Shown one piece after another: positions 37,501 through 47,544 of a stretch of 64,000 bases of DNA. Source of the stretch: Corella eumyota. Lineage: Eukaryota; Chordata; Ascidiacea; Phlebobranchia; Corellidae. The notes beneath the pieces were generated by a model that saw only the letters and a list, made by a program, of their open reading frames with translations, did no database searches and was not told the DNA's origin. The stretch lies in the NCBI GenBank assembly GCA_963082875.1, contig OY720102.1, positions 7,378,001-7,442,000 of the forward strand, given 5' to 3'. A program made the translations under genes and the position numbers. The first letter of the stretch is position 1, and the number at the start of each line of letters is the position of its first letter.

Positions 37501-39055
37501 ACCGCACAGATCCAATTACCGTGTTTACAAAATATTTTTCGAAAATATTAATATTCATAAAAATTATGAAACTTTTATTAAAAATTTATGAAATCTCAAA
37601 ATCTGAAATTTTATATTTAATTAGGCGTGCATTGGCCTAACTAACATTCAAGATAAAACATTTTGCGAAAATTTTGAGTAGAACAAAAGTTTGAGATAAT
37701 TTTTATTTTGAGTTTAATTAGGTCACGTGATATTTTTGGCCAATGATATTGCATACAAATTTTTTGAAAAAAATAAAAAATTTTAAATCGAAAAATAATT
37801 GTTGTGTTAGAACCGCACAGGTCCAATTACCGTGTTTACAAAATATTTTTCGAAAATATTAATATTCATAAAAATTATGAAACTTTTATTAAAAATTTAT
37901 GAAATCTCAAAACCTTAATTTTTGTATTTTATTAGACGCGCATTGGCCTAACTAACATTCAAGATAAAATATTTCGCGAAAATTTTCAGTAAAACAAAAG
38001 TTTGAGGTAATTTTTATTTTGGTTTTTATTAGGTCACGTGATATTTTTGGCTAATGATATTGCATACAAATTTTTTGAAAAAAAATTAAAAATTTTAAAT
38101 CGAAAAATAATTGTTGTGTTAGATCCGCACAGGTCCGATTACCGTGTTTACATAATATTTTCGAAAATAATAATATTCATAAAGGTTATGATACTTTTAT
38201 TAAAAATTTATGAAATTTCAAAACCTAAAATTTTGTATTTTATTAGACGCGCATTGGGCTAACTAACATTCAAGATCAAGCATTTTGCGAAACTTTTCAG
38301 TAAAACAAAAATTTGAGGTAATTTTTATTTTGGGTTTAATTAGGTCACGTGATATTTTTGGCCAATGATATTGCATACAAATTTTAAAAAAAAATAAAAA
38401 AATTTAAATCGAAAATAATTGTTGTGTTAGAACCGCACAGGTCCAATTACCGTGTTTACAAAATATTTTTTGAAAATATTAATATTCATAAAAGTTATGA
38501 AACTTTTATTAAAAATTTATGAAATCTAAAAACCTAAAATTTTGTATTTTATTAGACGCGCATTGGCCTAACTAACATTCAAGATCAAGTATTTTGCGAA
38601 AATTTTGAGTAAAACAAAAGTTTGAGGTCACGTGATATTTTTGGCCAATGATATTGCATACAAATTAAAAAAAAAAATAAAAAAATTTAAATCGAAAATA
38701 ATTGTTGTGTTAGAACCGCACAGGTCCAATTACCGTGTTTACAAAATATTTTTTGAAAATATTAATTTTCATAAAAGTTATGAAACTTTTATTAAAAATT
38801 TATGAAATCTAAAAACCTAAAATTTTGTATTTTATTAGACGCGCATTGGCCTAACTAACATTCAAGATTAAGTATTTTGCGAAAATTTTGAGTAAAACAA
38901 AAGTTTGAGGTCACGTGATATTTTTGGCCAATGATATTGCATACAAATTTAAAAAAAAAAAAAATTTTAATCGAAAAATAATTGTTGTGTTAGAACCGCA
39001 CAGGTCCAATTACCGTGTTTACAAAATATTTTTCGAAAATATTAATATTCATAAA
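33007..39055 (+). repeat. Sat1 block D, copy 2
   Basis: Second copy of the 25,500-31,500 block. It carries the 42-bp insertion at 34,591-34,632, ATTGACCTAAC near 35,859, ATTGTCCTAAC near 36,449, a CACAGATCC near 37,506 and ATTGGGCTAAC near 38,254. The many private single-base changes, together with the near-constant register, suggest a duplication older than the exact 900-bp one. Confidence 0.85.
34591..34632 (+). repeat. 42-bp templated insertion within a Sat1 monomer
   Basis: The normally invariant CTAACTAACATTCAAGAT is split after CTAACTAACA by 42 bp that are identical to part of a P-type monomer, for example 35,572-35,613, in the same orientation. TTCAAGAT resumes at 34,633. The equivalent position in block D copy 1 (about 27,080) is uninterrupted, so the insertion postdates that duplication. 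A template switch to a neighbouring monomer during replication or repair is the simplest explanation. Confidence 0.85.
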
Positions 39056-39059
39056 AGTT

Positions 39060-41398
39060 ATAAAACTTTTATTAAAAATTTATGAAATCTCAAAATCTGA
39101 AATTTTATATTTAATTAGGCGTGCATTGGCTTAACTAACATTCAAGATAAAACATTTTGCAAAAATTTTGAGTAGAACAAAAGTTTGAGATAATTTTTAT
39201 TTTGGGTTTAATTAGGTCACGTGATATTTTTGGCCAATGATATTGCATACAAATTTAAAAAAAAAAAAAAAATTTAAATCGAAAAATATTTGTTGTGTTA
39301 GAACTGCACAGGTCCAATTACCGTGTTTACAAAATATTTTTCGAAAATATTAATATTCATAAAAGTTATGACACTTTTATTAAAAATTTATGAAATCTCA
39401 AAACCTAAAATTTTGTATTTTATTAGACGCGCATTGGCCTAACTAACATTCAAGATAAAACATTTTGCAAAAATTTTTAGTAAAACAAAAGTTTGAGGTA
39501 ATTTTTATTTTGGTTTTCAATAGGTCACGTGATATTTTTGGCCAATGATATTGCATACAAATTTTTTGAAAAAAAATAAAAAATTTTAAATCGAAAAATA
39601 ATTGTTGTGTTAGAACTGCACAGGTCCAAATACCGTGTTTACATAATATTTTTCAAAAATATTAATATTCATAAAAGTTATGACACTTTTATTAAAAATT
39701 TATGAAATCTCAAAACCTAAAATTTTGTATTTTATTAGACGCGCATTGGCCTAACTAACATTCAAGATAAAACATTTTGCAAAAATTTTTAGTAAAACAA
39801 AAGTTTGGGGTAATTTTTATTTTGGTTTTCAATAGGTCACGTGATATTTTTGGCCAATGATATTGCATACAAATTTTTTGAAAAAAAATAAAAAATTTTA
39901 AATCGAAAAATAATTGTTGTTTTAGAACCGCACAGGTCCAATTACCGTGTTTACAAAATATTTTTCGAAAATATTAATATTCATAAAAGTTATGAAACTT
40001 TTATTAAAAATTTATGAAATCTCAAAACCTAAAGTTTTGTATTTTATTAGACGCGCATTGGCCTAACTAACATTCAAGATAAAACATTTTGCAAAAATTT
40101 TCAGTAAAACAAAAGTTTGAGGTAATTTTTATTTTGGTTTTCATTAGGTCACGTGATATTTTTGGCCAATGATATTTGCATACAAATTTTTTGAAAAAAA
40201 ATAAAAAATTTTAAATCGAAAAATAATTGTTGTGTTAGAACCGCACAGGTCCAATTAACGTGTTTACATAATATTTTTCAAAAATATTAATATTCATAAA
40301 AGTTATGACACTTTTATTGAAAATTTATGAAATCTTAAAACCTAAAATTTTGTATTTTATTAGACGCGCATTGGCCTAACTAACATTCAAGATAAAACAT
40401 TTCGCAAAAATTTTCAGTAAAACAAAAGTTTGAGGTAATTTTTATTTTGGGTTTAATTAGGTCACGTGATATTTTTGGCCAATGATATTGCATACAAATT
40501 TTTTAAAAAAAAATTAAAAATTTTAAATCGAAAAATAATTGTTGTGTTAGAACCGCACAGGTCCAATTACCGTGTTTACAAAATATTTTTCAAAAATATT
40601 AATATTTATAAAAGTTATGAAACTTTTATTAAAAATTTATGAAATCTCAAAACCTAAAATTTTGTATTTTATTAGACGCGCATTGGCCTAACTAACATTC
40701 AAGATAAAACATTTCGCAAAAATTTTGAGTAAAACAAAAGTTTGAGGTAATTTTTATTTTGGGTTTAAATAGGTCACGTGATATTTTTGGCCAATGATAT
40801 TGCATACAAATTTTTTGAAAAAAAATAACAAATTTTTAATCGAAAAATAATTGTTGTGTTAGCACCGCACAGGTCCAATTATCGAGTTTACAAAATATTT
40901 TTCGAAAATATTATTATTCATAAAAGTTATGAAACTTTTATTAAAAATTTATGAAATCTCAAAACCTAAAATTTTGTATTTTATTAGACGCGCATTGGCC
41001 TAAGTAACATTCAAGATAAAACATTTCGCGAAAATTTTCAGTAAAACAAAAGTTTGAGGTAATTTTTATTTTGGGTTTAATTAGGTCACGTGATTTTTTT
41101 GGCCAATGATATTGCATACAAATTTTTTGAAAAAAAATTAAAAATTTTAAATCGAAAAATATTTGTTGTGTTAGAACCGCACAGGTCCAATTACCGTGTT
41201 TACAAAATATTTTTCAAAAATATTAATATTCATAAAAGTTATGAAACTTTTATTAAAAATTTATGAAATCTTAAAACCTGAAATTTTGTATTTTATTAGA
41301 CGCGCATTGGCCCAACTAACATTCAAGATAAAACATTTCGCAAAAATTTTCAGTAAAACAAAAGATCGAGGTAATTTTTATTTTGGGTTTAATTAGGT
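39060..41398 (+). repeat. Sat1 divergent edge monomers
   Basis: The last seven or so monomers keep a steady spacing of about 311 bp but share none of the HOR groupings. They carry many private variants: TTTTCAATAGG before the E-box (39,520 and 39,830), TTATGACAC, GATATTTGCATAC near 40,175, TTAACGTGTTTAC near 40,255, CACGTGATTTTTTTGG near 41,090 and GGCCCAACTAAC near 41,309. More divergent, less homogenised monomers are expected at the border of a satellite array. Confidence 0.85.
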
Positions 41399-41524
41399 CA
41401 AAAGTCATAACTCTCGGAAATATTAATGTTTGCTTTATAAAATTTGCAAGCACGGCTGTTAGAACAGTGAAGTTGTATTGGTATAGTTATCTTTTGATTT
41501 AAAAAAAAACAATTTTTTTTAAAA
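41399..41524. other. Unique seam between the two satellites
   Basis: Sat1 stops at TTAATTAGGTCA, inside its E-box. The next ten bases, AAAGTCATAA, equal a conserved Sat2 segment, but the following 110 bp or so (CTCTCGGAAATATTAATG, GCAAGCACGGCTGTTAGAAC, GTATTGGTATAGTTATC) recur nowhere else in the window as far as I can see. Recognisable Sat2 begins with AACGTAATAATTTTAAAG at about 41,523. It has no coding signal. It may be a remnant of the single-copy DNA or of an older element at the array border. Confidence 0.75.
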
Positions 41525-44140
41525 CGTAATAATTTTAAAGAAAATAACTTTAAAGAAAATAATTTTAAAAATTTAACTTTCAAGGAAACTTTAAATATTA
41601 TTACGTATCATATTATCAAATGTAATATTACACGTTCCTTTTAAGCTAAAGTCATAAGAAATTACACAGATAAGTGAACATTTGCTCTTACATCTTATTT
41701 AAAATTTGCTCTTAACCTTTGCTCTTACATCTTATTTTTAAATCTAAGTTTATAAATGTTACGAGTTACCGCATTTTTACCATATCACAATATCAAATGT
41801 AATATAACACCCTTTCAAGCTAAAGTCATAAGACATTAGTTTGAATTGTTTGGGGGAGACCCCACAGATAAATGCACATTTGCTCTTACATCTTATGAAT
41901 AAATATCTTACTATTTGTGGTGCGTATTGTTTTTAAAGAAAATAATTTCAAAAATTTACCTTTTAAGGGAATTTTAAATATTTTTACCATATCATATTAT
42001 CAAATGTAATATGACACGTACCCTTCAAGCTGAAGTCATAAGACATTAACTTCAATTGTTGAGTGAGGGGGACCCCACAGTTAAATGCACATTTGCTTTT
42101 ACATCTTATAAATAAATCTCTTACCATTTGTGATGCGTAATAATTTTAAAGAAAATAATTTTAAAAATTTAACTTTTAAGGAAACTTTAAAAATTATTAT
42201 CGAACATGGTAACTTTTGTTAAATTGTTCTTCCGTTGAAATAAGTTCGTTATCTAAATATTTTTAAATCTAAGTTTATAAATGTTATGAGTTACCGCATT
42301 TTTTCCATATCACAATATCAAATGTAATATAACACCCTTTCAAGCTAAAGTCACAAGACAATAGTTTAAATTGTTGGTGGGTGACCCCACAGATAATTGC
42401 ACATTTGCTCTTACATCTTATAAATAAATATCTTACTATTTGTGGTGCGTAATGATTTTAAAGGAAATAAATTTAAAAATTTAACTTTTAAGGAGACTTT
42501 AAATATTATTACCGCATTATATTATCAAATGTAATATGACACGTCCCCTTCAAGCCAAATTCATAAAACATTAGCTTAATTTGTTGTAGGGGGGCCCCAC
42601 AGAAATATGCACAATTGCTCTTACATCTTATAAATAAATATCTTACTATTTGTGGTGCGTAATGATTTTAAAGGAAATAAATTTAAAAATTTAACTTTTA
42701 AGGAAACTTTAAATATTATTACCGTATTATATTATCAAATGTAATATGACACGTTCCCTTCAAGCCAAATTCATAAGACATTAGCTTAAATTGTTGTAGG
42801 TGGGACCCCATAGAAAAATGCACAATTGCTCTTACATCTTATAAATAAATATCTTACTATTTGTGGTGCGTAATAATTTTAAAGAAAATAATTTTAAAAA
42901 TTTTACTTTTATAGAATTTTAAAAATTTTTACCGTATCATAAATTATTATCCAACCTGTTAACTTTTGGTAAATTGTGCCTCTGTTGATATAAGTTTATT
43001 ATCAAAAAATTTTTAAATCTAAGTTTATAAATGTTAGGAATTACCATCTTATAACCGTATCATATTAACAAATGTAATATGATAAGTCCCCTTTATGCTA
43101 AAGTAATAAGACATTAGTTTAAATTGTAAGGGAGAACCCTACAGATAATTGCACATTTGCTCTTACATTTTGTAAATAAATATCTAACTATTTGTGATGC
43201 GTAATAATTCAAAAAATTTTTTTTTTAAATTTAACTTTTAAGGAAACTTTAAAAATTATTACCGTATCATATTATCATATGTAATATGACACGTCTCTTT
43301 TAAGCTAAAGTCATAAGACATTAGTTGAAGTTGTTGAGGGGGGAGCCCACAGATAAATGCACATTTGCTTCTACATCTTATAAATAAATATCTTACTATT
43401 TGTGGTGCGAAATAATTTAAAAAAAAATAATTTTAAAAATTTAACTTTTAAGGAAATTTTAAATATTTTTACCATATCATATTATCAAATGTAATATGAC
43501 ACGTCCCCTTCAAGCTGAAGTCATAAGACATTAACTTACATTGTTGAGTGAAGGGGACCCCACAGATAAATGCACATTTGCTCTTACATCTTATAAATAA
43601 ATATCTTACCATTTGTGATGCGTAATATTTTTAAAGAAAATAATTTTAAAAATTTAACTTTTAAGGAAACTTTAAAAATTATTATCGAACATGGTAACTT
43701 TTGTTAAATTGTTCTTCCGTTGAAATAAGTTCGTTATCTAAATATTTTTAAATCTAAGTTTATAAATGTTATGAGTTACCGCATTTTTACCATATCACAA
43801 TATCAAATGTAATATAACACCCTTTCAAGCTAAAGTTATAAGACAATAGTTTAAATTGTTGGGGGATGACCCAACAGATAATTGCACATTTGCTCTTACA
43901 TCTTATAAATAAATATCTTACTATTTGTGGTGCGTAATGATTTTAAAGAAAATAAATTTAAAAATTTAACTTGTAAGGAAACTTTAAATATTATTACCGT
44001 ATCATATTATCAAACGTAATATGACACGTCTTTTTTAAGCTAAAGTCATAAGACATTAGTTGCAGTTGTTCAGAGGGAACCTCACAAATAATTGCACATT
44101 TGCTCTTACATCTTATAAATAAATATCTTACTATTTGTGG
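41525..44140 (+). repeat. Sat2 divergent edge next to the seam
   Basis: These monomers are more variable than those further right, and the first is scrambled: around 41,680-41,740 TTTGCTCTTACATCTTATTT occurs twice with a third partial copy (TTTGCTCTTAACC) between, then jumps straight to the long-form TTTTTAAATCTAAG segment. A loose HOR is visible: CGAACATGGTAAC with its surrounding long monomer recurs at 42,201 and 43,686 (1,485 bp). The section around 42,930-43,330 resembles 50,055-50,470 of the main HOR, so the two parts share ancestry. Confidence 0.85.
42444..42864 (+). repeat. Recent tandem pair of Sat2 short monomers
   Basis: Two adjacent short monomers, 42,444-42,653 and 42,654-42,864, share private features: GCGTAATGATTTTAAAGG, AGCCAAATTCATAA, and GCACAATTGCTC in place of GCACATTTGCTC. 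They differ at few positions, which indicates a local single-monomer duplication inside the otherwise divergent edge. Confidence 0.82.
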
Positions 44141-45200
44141 TGCGTAATAATTCAAAAAAAATTAATTTTAAAAATTTTACATTTATGGAAAATTTAAAAC
44201 TTTTTATCGAACTTGTTAACTTTTGTTAAATTGTTCTTACGTTTATATAATTTTGTTATCTAAAATTTTTTAAATCTAAGTTTATAAATGTTAGGAATTA
44301 CCGCATTTTTACCATATCACAATATCAAATGTAATATAACACGTCCCTTTTAAGCTAAAGTCATAAGCCAAAAGTTTAAATTGTTGGGAGGGGGACCCCA
44401 CAGGTAATTGCACATTTGCTCTTACATCTTAAAAATAAATATCTTACTATTTGTGGTACGTAATAATTTTTAAGAAAATTATTTTACAAACTTAATTTTT
44501 AAGGAAACTTTAAATATTATTACCGCATCATATTATCAAACGTAATATGACAGGTCCATTTCAAGCTAAAGTCATAAGTCATTAGTTTATGTTGTTGGGG
44601 GGGGTGACCACACAGATAAAGGCACATTTGCTCTTACATCTTATAAATAAATATCTTACTATTTGTGGTGCGTAATAATTTTAAAGGAATTAAATTTAAA
44701 AATTTAACTTTTAAGAAAACTTCACATATTATTACCGTATTATATTATCAAATGTAATATGACACATCCCCTTCAAGTTAAAGTCACAAAAAATTAGTAT
44801 AACTAGTTGTAGGGGATACCCCAAAGAAAATTGCACAATTGCTCTTACATCTTATAAATAAATATTTTACTATTTGTGGTGCGTAATAATTTTAAAAGAA
44901 ATAAATTTAAAAATTTTACTTTTATAGAACCTAAAAATTATTATCATATAATAAATTATTATCCAACCTGTTAACTTTTGTTAAATTGTGCCTCTGTTGA
45001 TATAAGTTTATTATCTAAAATTTTTTAATTCTAAGTTTATAAATGTTAGGAATTTCTTTTTAGCATATCATATCAACAAATGTAATATGACAAGTCCCCA
45101 TCAAGCTAAAATCATAAAACTTTAGTTTAAATTGTAAGGGAGGACCCGAAATATAATTGCACATTTGCTCTTACATCTTATAAATAAATATCTTACTATT

Positions 45201-47544
45201 TGTGGAGCGTAATAATTCTAAAAAAAATAATTTTAAAAATTTACCTTTTAAGTGAATTTTAAATATTTTTACCGTATCATGTTATCAAATGTAATACAAC
45301 AGGTCCCTTTTAAGATAAAGTCATAAAAAAAATTCGTTAAAATTGTTGAGGGGATCCCACAGATAATTGCACATTTGCTCTTACATCTTATAAGTAATTA
45401 TCTTACTATTTGTGGTGCGTAATAATTTTAAAGAAAATAATTTTAAATTTAACTTTTAAGAAAATTTTAAAAATTATTACCGTATCATATTATCAAATGT
45501 AATATGACACGTCCCATTCAAGCTAAAGTCAAAAGACATTAGCTTAAATTATTGTATGGGGGACTCCACAGATAATTGCACATTTGCTCTTACATCTTAT
45601 AAATAAATATCTTACTTTTTGTGGTGCGTAACACATTTAAAGAAAATAATTTTAAAAATTTTGCTTTTATGAAACTTAACAATTTTTTATCGAACCTGTT
45701 AACTTTTGCTAAATTGTTCTTCCATTGGTATAAGTTCGATTATAAATTTTTTTAAATCGTTTAAATTGTTGTGGGAAGACCTCACAGATAATTGCACATT
45801 TGCTCTTATATCTTATAAATAAATATCTTACTATTTGTGATGCGTAATAATTTTAAAGAAAATAATTTTAAAAATTTTACTTTCATAAAAACTTTCAAAT
45901 TTTTTATCGAACCTGTTAACTTTTGTTAATTTGTTCTTCCATTGGTATAAGTTCGTTATCAAAATTTTTTTAAATCTAAGTTTATAAATGTTAGGAATTA
46001 CCGCATTTTTACCATATCAAAAGTAATATAACACGTCCTTTTTAATCTAAAGTCATAAGACATTCGTTTAAATTGTTGGGGGACCACACAAATAAATGCA
46101 CTTTTGCTCTTAAATCTTAGAAATAAATATTTTACTATTTGTGGTGCGTAATAATTTAAAAAAAAAAATTTTTTAATTTAACTTTTAAGGAAACTTTAAA
46201 AATTATTACCGTATCATAATATCAAATATAATATAACACGTCCTCTTCAAGCTAAAGTCATAAGTCATTAGCTTAAATTGTTGTAAGGGGAACCCCACCG
46301 AAAATTGTACATTTGCTCTTACATTTTATAAATAAATAATTTACTATTTGTGGTGCGTAATAATTTTAAAGAAAATAATTTTAAAAATTTTACTTTTATG
46401 GAAAATTTAAAAAATTTATCGAACCTGTTAACTTTTGTTAAATTGTTCTTCCGATTATATAAATTCGTTATCTAAAATTTTTTAAATCTAAGTTTATAAA
46501 TGTTAGGAATCACCGCATTTTTTCCATATCACAATATCAAATGTAATATAACAGGCCCCATTTAAGCTAAAGTGATAAGATATTAGCTTAAATTGTTGTA
46601 AGGGAGACTCACAGATAAATGCATATTTGCTCTTAGATCTTATAAATAAATATCTTACTATTTGTGGTGTGTAATAATTTTAAAGAAAATAATTTTTAAA
46701 AGTAACTTTTAAGAAAACTTTAAAAATTACTACAGTATCATATTATCAAATGTAATATAACACGTCCCCTTCAAGCTAAAGTCATAAGATATTTGCTTGA
46801 GTTGTTAAGTGGGGTTGACCCCACAAATATTTGCACATTCGCACTTACACCTTATAAATAAATATCTTACTATTTGTGGTGCGTAATAATTTTAAAGAAA
46901 ATGATTTTTAAAATTTAACATTTAAGGAAAATTTAAAAATTGTTATCGAACCTGTTAACTTTTGTCAAATTATGCCTCCGTTGATATAAGTTCGTTATCT
47001 AAAAATTTTTAAATTTAAGTTTATAAATATTAGGAATTACCGTCTTTTTGCCGTATCATATTACCAAATGTAATATCACGCGTGCCTTTTAAGCTTAAGT
47101 CATAAGACATTAGATTAACTTGTTGGGGAGACCCTTCAGATAAATGTTCATTTGCTCTTAGATCTTACAAATAAATATCTTACTATTCGTGGTGCGCAAT
47201 AATTTTAAAGAAAATAATTTTAAAAATTTAACATTTAAGGAAATTTTCAAAATTATAACAGTATCATATTATCAAATGTAATATGACACGTCCTCTTATT
47301 ACATTGTGACACGTCCTCTTCAAGCTAAAGTCAAAAAACATTAGCTTAAATTGTTGTAGGAGGACGTGTCATAGTTTATAAATGTTAGGAATTACCGTAT
47401 TTTTGCCGTATCATATTAACAAATGTAATATGACACGTCCTTTTCAACCTAAAGTCAAAAGACATTGGCTTAAATTGCTGTAGGAGGACCCTACAGATAA
47501 TTGCACATTTGCTTTTACATCTTATAAATAAATATCTTACTATT
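45201..47544 (+). repeat. Sat2 HOR copy H1 (2,344 bp, 3'-shortened)
   Basis: Starts at the diagnostic TGTGGAGCGTAATAATTC. Compared with the full 4,045-bp unit it covers the first part up to the hairpin monomer and then jumps straight back to the start of the next copy, so the last 1.7 kb are missing. The jump lies in shared core sequence, as expected for unequal exchange. HOR-like sequence upstream (about 44,146-45,200) corresponds to the missing 3' part of a preceding copy. Confidence 0.88.
47284..47371. repeat. Direct plus inverted repeat (hairpin) in HOR copy H1
   Basis: TGACACGTCCTC occurs twice directly (47,284-47,295 and 47,307-47,318), then once inverted as GAGGACGTGTCA (47,360-47,371). 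Inside lie a second inverted pair, AAGCTAA (47,322-47,328) and TTAGCTT (47,341-47,347), and a 12-nt loop. Together these can form a hairpin with a 12-bp outer and a 7-bp inner stem. After the inverted copy, the monomer restarts within the long-form GTTTATAAATGTTAGG segment, which suggests the structure arose during a fold-back rearrangement. Confidence 0.85.

Larger units (their letters stand above)
1..41398 (+). repeat. Sat1 satellite array, about 307-bp monomer
   Basis: A continuous head-to-tail tandem array; the core GACGCGCATTGGCCTAAC recurs every 282 to 311 bp (for example 361, 668, 977, 1259, 1570, 1877). I estimate about 135 monomers, all in one orientation. Monomer order: CATTGGCC core, a variable AT stretch, GTCACGTG, GGCCAATGATATTGCATAC, an A-tract, GAACCGCACAGGTCC, ATTACCGTGTTTAC, a TTCGAA near-palindrome, then TTATTAAAAATTTATGAAAT. 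The array is open at position 1, so the window starts inside it, and it ends abruptly at 41,398. No coding capacity is credible. Long AT-rich tandem arrays of this type are typical of eukaryotic heterochromatin. A centromeric role is possible but not shown by sequence. Confidence 0.97.

Noticed and set aside
41196-41396. Open frames on both sides of the seam (41196-41396 + and 41398-41583 -)
   Set aside because: One is the last Sat1 monomer, the other crosses the seam into low-complexity Sat2 sequence. Composition is AT-driven and neither resembles a known protein.
1-41398. CRISPR-like array
   Set aside because: Whole monomers of about 300 bp repeat with no short repeat/unique spacer pattern, and spacers would themselves be repetitive.
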